A DNA stretch of 64,000 nt, from the NCBI GenBank assembly GCA_019633425.1, contig WSUB01000065.1, forward strand, positions 1-64,000. The letters are read 5' to 3'. The notes beneath the pieces are model-generated. The model was not told the origin of the DNA, searched no databases, and saw only the letters and a list, made by a program, of their open reading frames with translations. Within the stretch, counting starts at the first letter, position 1, and every line of letters starts with the position of its first letter. The position numbers and the translations under genes were made by a program. The stretch comes from Tulasnella sp. 424 (Eukaryota > Basidiomycota > Agaricomycetes > Cantharellales > Tulasnellaceae). Positions 33,543 through 50,900 of this stretch are shown here, piece after piece.

Positions 33543-34347
33543 ACCCTCGATATTCTCACTTCATCGCAAACCTAGTTCTTGAATTGTATATAATTTCAAT
33601 CAGGATAGCGCCTTAAGTCCTTGAAAGTAACTGGGCGTTTCATTTGGTGCTATGAATTGATGATAACGATTGCCTTTTGATCACTGAAAAAAAGGCGGTG
33701 CGTGCCTTGATAATCTCATGACCTGCACTATTTTAAATCGGCCTCAATTTCACTTGAATCAGACACTATGTGAATGCTGAGAGGCGCTTCCTAAGGTTGC
33801 GCCATTACAAAACTCCAGCTTGACAGGGCGGCTTTCGAGGCTATCAATCGCCGGCAGCTTTGCAAATTTGCTTCTCCAACCCCGAAAGCGCCCACGCACT
33901 ATTCCCACCGATAACTTGACTGAAAATGTAACTAACGGATTAGTTGCTTCTGGCGAATGACGCCCATGATAGTGCTTGAGGTCCAGCGGCCGAGCTTAGT
34001 TGGAGAGGACTCCCCGTTCGACCCTACCCACCCCACTTGCCAACAAGACCCTTCAAAATCACCACCCTAATTCGGTGAATGATACCTGAGACGCCTCCGG
34101 TTGTCCTCCTATTTGTCTCTTCCATACCTTTGGGTCAGTAATATTTTCAGAGATGGATCAGGCGATAGACCCGAACCAACGTGTCCCCGAGACCGCATCT
34201 TCCCGTTGATCAACCGTCCAGCCACTGTCCCTTCTTCACGTTCTCCACAAGCGCCTCGGCATGGGTGATCTATTTTTATTCGCTCGGGCACCTCTCAAGC
34301 GCTGTGCCAAGAGCACGGACCATCACGACTTCTCCGACGACCTGGTG
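33543..34347. other. T1-T2 intergenic region, part of a duplicated unit
   Basis: No gene. Much of this stretch recurs at about 38,030-38,310, 41,905-42,436 and 55,090-55,825: gatcactgaaaaaaaggcgg, gaggcgcttcctaaggttgc, aaaactccagcttgacaggg. It carries the T2 promoter at its right end. Confidence 0.7.
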
Positions 34348-34354
34348 TATATAA
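34348..34354 (+). promoter_or_regulatory. TATA box of tyrosinase T2
   Basis: TATATAA 76 bp before the ATG. The upstream element gaccatcacgacttctccga is shared with the T3 promoter (one base changed) and with the orphan promoter at 42437. Confidence 0.65.
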
Positions 34355-34429
34355 TGCCCTAGCATTTGTGGCTCATAGCGACTACACTATCCCTACCTAA
34401 CGAGCTCCGATTCTCTTGCTCATACTTCC

Positions 34430-36738
34430 ATGGCCCAACACGCTGTTATCACTGGCGTTCCCCGCACTGGGACCCAAGCCACACCTCCCTCTCGGCGGGA
34501 GATCAACGACTTTGTCAAGGACAACATGCAGTTTTCTCTCTTCATTCAGGCTCTCCGTAAGCTATTTCATATGCCCCGTGACAAAGTGATCTTCTAATGC
34601 TTTCAGATATCAGAGGCGATGTACAAAACATCTCAAAAGGAAGGGTTATCTCACTTCCAGATTGGTGGCATCCACGGTCTGCCTTTCCAACAGTGGGAGA
34701 CTTCTGGGGGAGCCCAGTCTGTCGGAGATTGGGGAGGATACTGTACGCATGGTTCGATGCTTTTCCCGACATGGTGAGTCTTCGTTCTGTAGTTTTCATG
34801 TCCTCGAAGAAGATGGCTGATTGATCCAAACTCAAGGCACCGTCCCTACGTTGCTACTTACGAGGTAGTACACCACTTTGTCCCTGAGAATCGTGCTAAC
34901 AAGCATCCACGTCCAGCAAACCCTCCAAGCTCAGGCTGTTCAAATTGCCAATACCTACACTACGCCGGACAAGGCCCAGTGGCAGAACGCGGCTCTCAAT
35001 CTCCGTTTGCCCTATTGGGATTGGGCTAGTAACGCGGTCCCTCCCTCTCAAGTAATTTCAGACGCTCGAGTCACCATTACCGGTCACGATGGCAAACAGA
35101 CATCCGTTACCAACCCACTTTTGGGATATCCCTTCAATCCCATCGACCCTTCTTTCAATGGCTCTCCTTATGCGCAATGGCCCACAACTTTGCGCCACCC
35201 GACGAGCAATCGTTCTAATGCTCAAAGCAACGTCAAAGAAATGATTAGGTACGGTATTGCATATCCTTTGGCCTGCGCCACTCCACTCACATCCCTTTAT
35301 GTCGCTTCAGTGACTTGCAAAGCAATGCCAGATCTATTCGCACGAGCACGTACAACCTGCTTACTCGAGTCAGTACTTGGCCGGCGTTTTCCAATCATAC
35401 ACCGGGCGACGGAGGTAGCGGCTCTAGTAGCTTGGAAGCCATCCACGACGGCATCCACGGCGACGTTGGCGCAGATGGACACATGGGCGATCCGGCGGTT
35501 GCGGGTAAGCATTATATGGAACACTTTTCATCGTAGCATTAGCTTACGCAGAATCCTCAAGCATTTGACCCCATTTTCTTCCTTCACCATTGCAATGTCG
35601 ACCGAATCCTTGCTCTCTGGGAAGCCCTTCACCCGACTACTTGGGTAACTTCAGGACCCACTAATGGTGGAACGTATACACTCTCTGACGATGCCACCGA
35701 AACCTCTACGACTGGTGCGTGATAACCATTTAATAGAATTGCAGTTTTCTTAATAAGAAATTATAGACCTCGCGCCATTCTGGAACGGTGCGACTACCTA
35801 CTGGAACTCGGACGCATGCCGCAACTTTGAGACGTCTCTAAACTATACGTATCCGGAGTTTGCCGGACTCTCGGGGCAAGACGCCAACACTGTTCGAGCT
35901 AAAATCGGAGCTATAGTTAACCAACTTTACGGGGGGACCTCGCGTCGAAACTTTGCGTTCGCAGCCGCTGGGGCCCAGGGTGCCACTGGTCACTCCATCA
36001 CGTCTGTTGCAGAGAAAATACTCGCTGCTGTTAAGCACACCGCCCCCGCTCCACTCGCTGCGATGCAGCTCTTCGCGACCCCTGCAGCCACACCGGCCGC
36101 CACACCGGCCGCCACACCAGCCGCCACACCAGCCGCCGCACCGGCTGGTAGCCAGGTCCAGTTTGAAATCGCCGGAGGGGCCCAGAACAAGTACAACGAC
36201 TGGTCCGCTAGGATCCACACCAAGAAGTTCGAGCTCAACGGATCCTATTCCATCTTGATCTTCATCGGACCCGTTCCAACTGATCCCAAGGAATGGCGTG
36301 CTTCTCCTAGCTACGTTGGTGCCCATCACGTTTTTGCCAACAGCCGAATGGAAAGTTGTGAAAATTGCCGCCGCAACAGCACCGAAAACGTGGAAGGTTT
36401 CATTCCGTTGAATGAAGCTATCGCAGCTCATTCCGGGCTCAATTCATTCGATCCTGCCGTGGTCGAGCCTTATCTCAAGAAGGAGCTGTCTTGGCGTGTT
36501 CAAAAGGTGGGTTGAAATTTATTATCTTTCAAAAGAGCTTCTCGCATTCACTTCCTGCTAATGCACATTGCAGGCCGATCGCTCTAGTGTGGACCTCAGC
36601 CAGCTTCCATCTCTCCAGGTCGTAGTGGTTGCTTTGCCTCTGCATCTTCACGAGGGAGAGATATTCCCCAAGTTAGGCATTCCAGTCCTCCATAATGGCA
36701 TCACTCAGGGTAAGCCAGGAGGTCATCAAGGGGCCTAG
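34430..36738 (+). CDS. Tyrosinase T2 (polyphenol oxidase)
   Basis: Same exon plan as T1, starting [20 protein letters not shown]. Cu[25 protein letters not shown]. Cu[12 protein letters not shown] and [14 protein letters not shown]. The core is followed by a linker of 12-bp repeats encoding (ATPA)n near 36085-36150, then the C-terminal domain with [19 protein letters not shown] and an intron at the conserved site after RVQK. It ends GKPGGHQGA (TAG 36736-36738). T2 and T3 are much closer to each other than to T1. Predicted latent cytosolic enzyme for melanin or quinone formation. Confidence 0.94.
36085..36150 (+). repeat. 12-bp minisatellite in the T2 linker
   Basis: Tandem copies of gccacaccggcc and close variants encode about four to five ATPA units between the catalytic core and the C-terminal domain. 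T3 has fewer copies at the same place, so the linker length is variable. Confidence 0.8.
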
Positions 36739-36993
36739 GTTGCCTGAGATTTGGTCGCCAGTCTAAAAATGCCGTGTCCCGATGTATCACGAGTCTTGTA
36801 GTAGTGAATTCAAAATGTGTGCCTGTCAATATGCTACTGCGAGGTTCATAGCTACTAAATTAGGCACTCATAGAAGCGTCTTACGTTCGATGACGTGACG
36901 GCCTTCGGATATATATGATACAGCCAACTCCTTCAAGTTGAAGCGCGCACCCAACCTCAGCCCCCCCCTCTCAAGCCAACTTCCTTCACAAAT

Positions 36994-37532
36994 ATGACAG
37001 AGTACTGCGAATGGACGGCTCGCATCAGATTCAACAAATACGAGCTCGGTGGGAGCTTCTCCGTCTTGATCTTCTTGGGAGAGATTCCCGATGACCCCGC
37101 GGAGTGGAGATCGTCTCCCAACTACGTCGGCGCTCATCGTGCCTTCGTTAGCGTCGGATCTGGAGACAATCGCAACGATCCCAACGCCATCACAGAGGGA
37201 TTCGTGGACTTGAATTCGGCCATAGCATCTAAATCCGGTCTCAATTCTTACGATCCGAAGGAGGTGGTTCCTTATCTACGAAGGAATCTGGGATGGAGGA
37301 TCCAGAAGGTAAGCATACCCGCTTTTGAATCCAGGATCTTACATATGAAGTGCACATATATATACAGGCGGATCGCTCGCCGGTCGACGTTAGCGAAGTT
37401 CCCTCGCTGCAAATCGTTGTCATCGCCACACCGATGAAAATGAAGGAAGGGGAGCCGTTCCCCGAGCAGTGCGGAGACCCAAAGCATCACCATGAAGTCA
37501 CTTCGGGAAAGCCAGGAGGCTGCTATGAGTGA
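36994..37532 (+). CDS. Free-standing tyrosinase C-terminal-domain-like protein 1
   Basis: Two exons, 36994-37308 and 37368-37532, encode 159 residues. It starts MTEYCEWTARIRFNKYELGG and aligns end to end with the C-terminal domain of the tyrosinases (SVLIFLGEIPDDPAEWRSSP, YVGAHRAFV, LNSAIASKSGLNSYDPKEVV, then DRSPVDVSEVPSLQIVVIATP, GKPGG). The intron sits at exactly the same place as the last intron of T1-T3. There is no copper-binding core. The CENC motif is missing (SGDNRNDPN instead). It has its own ATG, lies 256 bp downstream of T2, and a copy follows T3. Possibly a trans-acting partner, chaperone or inhibitor of tyrosinase; this is inference. Confidence 0.85.
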
Positions 37533-38869
37533 AGCCAGCGAGGTTGGCGGGTACGCGAGCTTCCAAAGTAAATGGAGCTACTCAGATTTCCGCCAGGTCG
37601 CAATTCCAAACTTGGGTATTGCATAGGAAATGTATTTCTCAAAGTGCCCAAATTTTCTTTAACAATACTTGATTGCATGTAGTACTTGGAAGGAGTGTTC
37701 GCGTTGGGAACCTGGGCGAGAGTGCACGATGATGCCACATCCCTCCGGACCGAGTATCACCGATTCAAGATGACGCTGTCGTTTTCCGCCAGTATATCGA
37801 TACATAATAACGATTCCAGGTAAAGGAAGGCGGTATATAGAGATCGACACACAGGTGACGTGGACAGAGGTCCCGCATTTGATTCTAAAGTCCAAAATTA
37901 TAGGGCGGCTTGAAATCCATCTCTGGGGGTTAGGTCTACTGGATGTGGCGGTCATCGTGCCTGTTGAACCATTGATATTCTCACTTCATCTCAGACGTAT
38001 TTCTTGAATCTGTATATCATTGCAATCACGATCGCGGCTTGAATCACGGAAAGCAACTGGGTGTTTCATTTGCCGCTAGTGGTGTTAAATGATTGCCCTT
38101 GATCACTGAGAAAAAGGCGGCGTGTACCTTGATAAATCTCATGACCTGTGCCATTTTAAATCGACCTCAATTTTGCTTAGGTTAGGCACTGTGTGAATGT
38201 TGAAGAGGCGCTTCCTAAGGTTGCGCCATTGGAAAACTCCAGACAGGGCAGCCTTCGAGGCCATCAAATGCCGCTAGCTTACTTCTCCAACTCCGAAAGC
38301 GCAGGCACTTCTGGGATCGAGTTTTGCCTAAATGTCAGGGCGCGTTCACGCATGCACTCGATACAGTATATGGTTTCCTAAAGATCTCTTGAATTTGAAT
38401 ATAATAGTATACAACAGGTGTACCGCAGAAGTTATATAAAAGACATAGCCATGAAATCTGAGGGGGTAGATATATACCAGGATGCAAGAGGAAAGAGAAT
38501 GACGATCATGGTGAAAGAGACTTGCGATGAATCAGCTAAGAGGGTTTGAAACAAGGACTTGAGGACCCTTCTCCAAGACAGAGGCGAGGGGAGAGCAACA
38601 CAGAGGAAACAGAAAGTCTGGGCTCTTCTCGGCTTTTCTTAGAACTTGAGGACGAGAGCTCGTAGTCGGGGTGTGGTGTGAAAACATCAGCGAAAACCGA
38701 TAAATGGGCAAACCCCAGCCAGTCTAACGCATTAGGCGGTATGGACTTGCGCTTGAACTTGAGGAGGTATTGCAATTAATAGAGGTGTGACAGGAATGAT
38801 AGGTAGAGACCAAAAACTGCGATGGCGGCATTAAGCGGTACTATCAGCTACGCTGAGCTAAAAATCATA
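37533..38869. other. Duplicated non-coding stretch between the C-domain gene and PAP copy 1
   Basis: 37,560-37,900 recurs after T3 (59,000-59,340). 38,030-38,300 matches the T1-T2 spacer. 38,310-38,600 matches 42,460-42,750 (cacttctgggatc..., gtatacaacaggtgtacc). No independent gene seen. Confidence 0.7.
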
Positions 38870-41410
<2,541 letters not shown>

Positions 41411-41639
41411 AATGGTCTAGAGTAAATTAGAATACAGAGAAAGACGGTGTTCTAAGGGTTGCCGAGATATGTGAAATGGGTTGCGGTCTTAAGGTACAAC
41501 TAGAGGTTGGTGGTGGAAGAGGAGTCGGTCGTTTACTTGAGAGGTCCAATACCGATAATTTACCAATAACCTGCGACCACGACCTCATTCACAACCAACA
41601 GCCCCGCACACAACCTCCCGCGTTAAGGCATCTGAATAT

Positions 41640-41891
41640 GATGCCCTGTCCCCGATGATCTTTCTCAATGGCGCGGCTCCGAGAGCTACGTCAGGGCTCA
41701 TCATGTCTGGATCTGCAGAGGCCTCGAGTGTGAGAATCGCCGCAACACTGCCGAAGCCGAGCTCGCGAGACCGAGGGCTTCGATCGTGGACCTGAACAAA
41801 GCAATAGCTGCTCGGTCCGGTCTCGACTCATTCGACCCCGAAGTGGTGGAACTTTATCTTAAGGAGTACCTTGCTTGGAGGATTCTCAAGG
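41640..41891 (+). pseudogene. Tyrosinase T1-like C-domain relic 1
   Basis: Matches the T1 C-terminal exon (ctcaatggcgcggctccgag; tgtgagaatcgccgcaacactg; ctcggtccggtctc), with indels that break the frame. It ends at the exon-7 donor (ctcaag|gtaagg) and is joined directly to spacer sequence, so the last exon is deleted. It lies just upstream of PAP copy 1's start and is a leftover of segmental duplication. Confidence 0.8.
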
Positions 41892-42891
41892 TAAGGAGAC
41901 GCATCCTAAGGTAGTGCAGTCACAAAACTCCAGCTTGACAGGGCGGCCTTCGAGGCCATCAATTGCCGCTAGCTTACTTTTCCAACCCCGGAAGCGCACT
42001 AGTGACTTGACTGAAAGGGATACTGACGGACAAGTTGCTTCTGCCGAATGGCGCCGATGATGGTGCTTCAGGTCCAGCAGCCAAGCTTAGTTGGAGAGGA
42101 CTCCCCGTTCGGCTCCCCTCACCTGCCAGAAAGACCCTTCAAAATCACCACCCTACTTCGGTGAATGATACCAGGAACGCCTCCTCTTGCCGTTCTGCTC
42201 GTCTCTTCCAGACCTTTCGGTCAGTAATATTTTCAGAGATGGGGAGGATCAAGCGATAGACCCAGATCAACGTGTCCCCAAGAACCTGTCTTCTCGGGGT
42301 TCAACGGGCCAGCCACTCTCTCCTTCACGTTCTCTACAAGCGTCTCGGCGTAGGTGATCTGTATTTACTCACTTGGGCGCCTCTCAAGTGCTATGCCAAT
42401 GGAGTGGACCATCACGACTTCTCCGACAAGCTAGCGTATATAACGCCGTAGCACTTCTGGGATCAAGTTTTGCCCAAATGTCAGGGCGTGTTCACGCATG
42501 CACTCGATACAATATATGGGTTCTCAAAACTTTCTTGAAATCGAATAGAATAGTATACAACAGGTGTACCACAAAAGTTATACAAGAGACATAGCCATGA
42601 AATCTGAGGACATATATACTAGGTTGCAAGAGGAAAGAGAATAACGATCATGGTGAAAAAAGCTTGCGATGCATGAGCTAAGACGGTTTAAAACAAGGAC
42701 TTGAAGACCCTTCTTCAAGACCGAGGCGGGGGGGGGGGAGGAACACAGAGGAAACAAAAAGTCTAGGCCTTTCTAGCTTTTCTTGGAACTTGAGGATAAG
42801 AGCTCATAGCCGGGTATGGTGTGAAAACATCAGCGAAAACCGACGAATGCGCAAAACCTGACCGGCCTAACGCATTAGGCTTGCGCTTGAA
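41892..42891. other. Duplicated non-coding spacer
   Basis: A mosaic of the tyrosinase upstream region (41,905-42,445) and the PAP 3'-flank repeat (42,455-42,750), including a long G run near 42,728. No gene. Confidence 0.6.
42437..42443 (+). promoter_or_regulatory. Orphan tyrosinase promoter TATA box
   Basis: TATATAA preceded by ggaccatcacgacttctccg, as at T2 and T3, but no tyrosinase start follows; the sequence switches to the PAP-flank repeat (cacttctgggatc). This is a duplicated promoter without its gene. Confidence 0.6.
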
Positions 42892-43336
42892 CTTGAGGAG
42901 GTATTGCAATTGATTAAGGTGTGACGGGAGCGACAGGCGCTGAATTCCCAGTTAGAGACGAACTGCGACGGCGGCATTAAAACGGTGCTTTCGGCTGCAC
43001 TGAGCTAAAAGTCATACCGTCGCGTTCTGTTGGGAAGGTCGGTTGATTGTACAGCCCGTGAGATCTAGGGAGGGGGGGGGGAAGCTGTGAGCAAGCGCTC
43101 TGCTCGGGCGAGGAGCTGGAAGCAAACGGCGAGCCCAGTCCGCAGCGCCTCATGTCGATGAGCGAGATTGGATGCTGGGTTTTGTGGCGCACCTTCGTAG
43201 GCTTGGGCCTCTGAGAAGTCTTCGGCACAGGACCAACTCCGCTTTCAAACACCTGGTTGAGAGATTGAGCACTGATTCAAGGAGCTAGTCAGTCCAAGGG
43301 CTTCGACTTTGGGAGGAAGTGGGATGACCGACTTTA
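42892..43336 (-). repeat. Extra tandem copy of the PAP C-terminal tail
   Basis: About 445 bp repeating the following unit (43,337-43,780). The minus strand encodes FESGVGPVPKTSQRPKPTKV and LGSPFASSSSPEQSACSQLP, the PAP tail. It lacks the upstream PAP exons and is therefore not a gene on its own. Confidence 0.75.
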
Positions 43337-43449
43337 CTTGAGGGGGTATTGCCATTAATTGAGGTGCGAGAGAAGCGACAGGCGCTGAACTCCCAGTTAG
43401 AGACGAACTGCGACGGAGGCATTAAAACGGTGCTGTCGGCTGCACTGAG

Positions 43450-46047
<2,598 letters not shown>

Positions 46048-47945
46048 AGTGGTCTATGTAGGGTAAATCAGAATACAGATTAAGACGGTGTTATAGGGGT
46101 TCCAAGGTGGTCTTGAGGTACAACTGGAGGTTGGTGGTGGAATATATAGGAGTCGGACCTTGAGCAGTAAGCTTGCCGTCGAGAGGGCCAAAGATTGGCC
46201 ACGCCTCGGCGCGGATGATTATGACGATGACTGTGATTCTCACAATGGCGAGACCGTTGAACTCCAACAGGGTGCAGATCACCAAGGGATTCAAGGGGTA
46301 GGTTTGTTGTGTCGGTTCGGTGAGATACTGATGAAGTGTCCCGTCGCCAATGACTTACCACACACTGGCCAATAAACATCGACCTTTTCTATCTGGCTTG
46401 ATCAGGCAACTACTACAGCCGTTCCCTGAAGAAACTGGACTTTTTCCCTCTCTCCTCACCCCGCGCGTGATCTTCGTGACATCCAATGTTCGATACACCC
46501 CAGTTGCTAGTCCTCACTTTCAAGGCCAATGCATCGCCTTTGGATACCCTCAAGGCTTAAGGAAAGATCAGGAAAGCGGAATTAGCTGTCAGTCGTGTAC
46601 TCTGTGGAGCAAAGCAACGGTATTCCTTCAGTGGAAGGTGGTCCCAGTCCGGACCAGAACTCTGTTCACGGTTCAAACTTCCCCCCACCTAGCAGAGCGT
46701 AACACTCAATCGCTCGTTTGAAGCTCGGAAATGACTTGTAAAGTCCTATATATATAGCTCCAGTGATGTGTATGATCAACTCTCTTCTGAGGCTTGGGTG
46801 CTACAGGGACCGATGCAATTTCCATAACTCGAGCACTCGAAAGCAGACCCACAACATGCACGAGAAACTTTGAATCGCCTCTCGCAGAGCACAGAAGTGG
46901 TCTACTGACTTAATGGATGCTCGCGATTCGATACGGTGCCATGGAGGGCTTGAACCGCAAGCTCAGTAACGATTACACCCTGCATCTCGACACCCCACCA
47001 GCGGAACGAAAGTAGTTTAGGCCACACTCGTTCGAAAACAACGCGATATGCTTTAGCTTTAATTCATCGATATAGGATGGGCACGGGCCAGGATTTGGTG
47101 TACAGGTACTCGAGGGATGGGTGCCGTCCAAATGAAAATATGTGACAGGCGTTACGTGCGGGGTGAGTTTCTTCGGGGAACGGCTGTAAGCAAGATGCAA
47201 AGGGAGGTATGTATTATCGCGCGGTTGCTTCTCAATGGGAACCAAGATAGCGGATCCGATGCAATCACCTTACTTTCGGCCAAGTCTGACCTGCTTCCCT
47301 CGCGAAACATCGCCTCAGCCAACGCTGTCTGCAACGAGAGAAGCGCGGCAAATTCGCTACCCTGCGGAGGAGTACTCGAGTACAGTACATAATCCTGTCG
47401 ACCCAACATGAAACCCTTGAGGCGTACCCAAACTCGCGATTGCCTTCGAAAGCCTGGATATGTCCGACGCGTGGCCAGCCCTATTAGGCACGACTCAACC
47501 GCCATGGCAAGCCTCCAACCACAACGTTCGGTTCGGTCTTTGCTCATGATCAAGCCCTCTCCTCCTCGCAGTCGGATTCAACCTGAGCAGCTTGGCGCTG
47601 CGGATTGCTTCATCGTGCCTCACCGGACTATTTGAGATTTTTATTTCAAGCAAGAAGCCCTCAACTTTGTCGCCTTGACTTGCAAAATTCCGTGGAAAAC
47701 TCCACACCGAAGCCTGGAACGCGCGCAGGACCGGCAACTAACCCCCTGCAAGCCTTCACCTCGAGGCAAACTGTGAGGTAGCGATGCCGTGAGCACTCCG
47801 AGCGTTTTTCAAAACTCGCTGATTCACTTCCTCCTCCTCCTCTGTGAAATCTCTTCTCTTGTTTCCCTCCTCCCCTCCAGGCTCTGCACACTTATAGCTG
47901 ACCATCAACCCACAGTACCACTCACCCCTCTCCCCTAAGAACTTA
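46048..47945. other. Stretch of about 1.9 kb without a recognised gene
   Basis: The first 100 bp repeat the PAP upstream flank (gttggtggtggaa). A TATA-like tatatatatag lies near 46746 but no recognisable gene follows. A minus-strand frame at 47152-47553 (133 codons) has no family resemblance I know. The right end is the promoter of kinase-TPR gene C and is pyrimidine-rich (cttcctcctcctcctc). Confidence 0.4.
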
Positions 47946-50900
47946 ATGGAAGACGAAGGGGACTCTGCCAGCATTCCTCGTTTGATCGGATCTGACTACA
48001 GCGGTTCTCGCAGTGGATTCAAGCTGAACGACAAGTTGGTGCGTCACAATCGCGACCGAATTTCGAAGTTTATTCCAACAACTCACCGAACAAATTCGCT
48101 CGTAGAGGGAGCGAATGGAGAAGCTCAAGAAATGGCGAATCATTCCCTCCTCGATCAAAGCTCCCAGAGACGCCCGCCAATTTCATGGAGGGAATGCGAC
48201 GGTATCAATGGGTTTTCTGCTTTCTGTCAGTTGGCCGAGCACGTTCCACAACTCGAGGGACGTTCTGCGGTCATGCCGCCATTCCCCCGAATCCAACGAC
48301 CGTATTCGAGGGGCTGCGGACGACCGGAGAGACGACGAAGGGGAGCTTGGTGATGAAGATAAAGATGATGAGAAAGAGCACGGGTCTGATAGTGCCGCCT
48401 TTTGGCAGGGAGAGGTTGGTCTCGATCGATTTCTCTGCTCCTTTAGAATAACCGTTGAGCGGATTTCGAACCCCGATTTGAAAGTTCGTAGCAGTAAAGA
48501 AATCGAGGGTGGCCGATAATAAAGATCTAAAGCGACTACTGGGAGTAAGCATGCTCCGCTTAGCTCCGTAAAGGCCTCATCAGGAGTTAAGCTCTTCCAG
48601 TTGGCACTCAGGGAAACGGAATTCCTCGTTGGACTTTCTCATCCAAACATCGTCAGGCTCAAAGGCTTCGTCGAAGACCTATCCAAAGATATAATCTGGC
48701 TGGTATTCCCTTGGGTAGAGAATGGCAATTTGAAAGCCTTTGTCGCTTTAGGAGATTGGGAAATTCCAGAACGGATCTCGTTGGTAAGACAAAAGATCTA
48801 GCCTCCTTGTTGAACCAACTCTGATCATCTGTCCTCTAGATCGGCGATGTAGCGAATGGATTGGAATACCTTCATAGCCGAAAGCCACCCGTATGCCACG
48901 GTGACCTCAAGTCGGTAAGCTCTAGACGTGCGATCATAATACGCTCGACAAGCTTAGTCCTGAACCATACAGTTCAATGTATTGGTAAACTCGGAGCACC
49001 GCGCAGTGATTACCGACTTTGGCTCTGCTCGTCACCTCACAGAACGTGATCTCAACAAACGGCCGGGGCTGGTCCAAACCCAACAGCAGCCGGTCGTAGC
49101 AAAGTTCTCTACCCTCAGCAAAACCATAACCCTTACGGGGAATATGTACACCCTCAACAAAACCATAACCCTTACGGGGAATATATACACCCTTCGCTGG
49201 GCTGCTCCAGAGCTGCTAAATGACGATCAAATGAGCGTCTGGAGTGATATATGGGCATTGGGATGGATAACTTATGAGGTAAACCTCTGGATTCAAATTC
49301 AAATTCGACGGGTATCCAAGACTCACAAATTCGCTCCGAAAAGGTCCTGACCAATTCCATTCCGTTTCAAGAAGTCCCGGCGGACGCCCATGTTATCGAA
49401 CGCGTCATCGAAGGAAATCTTCCCTCCATGGAAGAGCATGCTCGCGTGGGATTGTTTGAGAACCTTTGCTCCCTTATGAGCATGTGTTGGAACAGCAATC
49501 CTAGCGAACGACCGACGGCTGAAGAGTTTCTACGTGTCATCAGTAATATGGCGAGTGATGCTGGTTTATAGTTCGTGAAACACAATTGACCCATTATGAT
49601 ATAGCCGGTGGTCGTTCCGGGCGAAAGACGTTCCGGCAACGTCCCTTCTGAAGCTCTGATGCAGCGGGGAAAGGAAGCGCTGGAGTCCGATGACTTGAGG
49701 ATGGCGCTTGCTTGCTTCACCGAAGCTCGTCAGATTTATACAAAGATCGGCGATAGGAAAGGCGCAGTCGACACTCTGGACCGTCTCGCAGCGCTGCGTC
49801 TGGATCGAGAAGAGTACGGCGAAGCCATCGCGCACTTCTCCGAGGCCCTGCAAATCCGTACCGACATCGGAGACAGTCAGGGAAGATTGGATACTCTGTG
49901 GAGTCTCGCCGAGGCGCATCGGCTTCGAAGCGAACACAGCGAGGCCATGACGCGTCAGGACGAGGCCCTGCAAAACCGTACCATCATCGCCGACAAGGAA
50001 GGCAGAGCCGACGCTCTGTGGTGTCTCGCCGAAATGCATTGGCTTCGAGGGGAGTATATCAAGGCCATCACGCGCTACTCCGAGGTATTGCAAATCCGTA
50101 CCGATATTGGCGACAAGCGGGGCAGAGCCGACGCTCTGTTGTGTCTCGCCGAAATACATCGGCTTCGAAGGGAGTACAGCCAGGCCATCTCGCGCTGCTC
50201 CGAGGTGCTGCAAATCCTTACCGTCAACGGCGACAAGGAAGGCAGAGTCGCCGCTCTGGACCGTCTCGCAGCGCTGTATCTGGATCGAAAAGAGTACAGC
50301 GAGGCCATCGCGCACTTCTCCGAGGCCCTGCAAATCCGTACCGACATAGGAGACAGACGGGGCAGAACCGATACTCTGTGGAGTCTCGCTGAGGTGCATC
50401 GGCTTCGAAGCGAGTACAGCCAGGCCATCTCGCACTACTCCGAGCTGCTGCAAATCCATACCGACAACGGCGACAAGGAAGGCAGAGTCGCCGCTCTGGA
50501 CCGTCTCGCAGCGCTGCGTCTGGATCGAAAAGACTACAGCGAAGCCATCGCGCACTTCTTCGAGGCCCTGCAAATCCGTACCGACATCGGAGACAGACGG
50601 GGCAGAGTCGATACTCTGTGGGGTCTCGCCGAGGCGCATCGGCTTCGAAGCGAGTACAGCGAGGCCATCTCGCGCTATTACGAGGTGCTGCAAATCCGTA
50701 CCGACAACGGCGACAAGGAAGGCAGAGTCGCAGCTCTGGACCGTCTCGCAGCGCTTCATCTGGATCGAGAAGAGTACAGCGAAGCCATCGCGCACTTCTC
50801 CGAGGCCCTGCAAATCCGTACCGACATCGGAGACAAACAGGGCAGAACCGGTACTCTGTGGGGTCTCGCTGAGGTGCATCGGCTTCGAAGCGAATACAGC

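Noticed and set aside
46160..46721. Small plus-strand frames after PAP copy 2
   Set aside because: Short, no motifs, and no splice sites that extend them.
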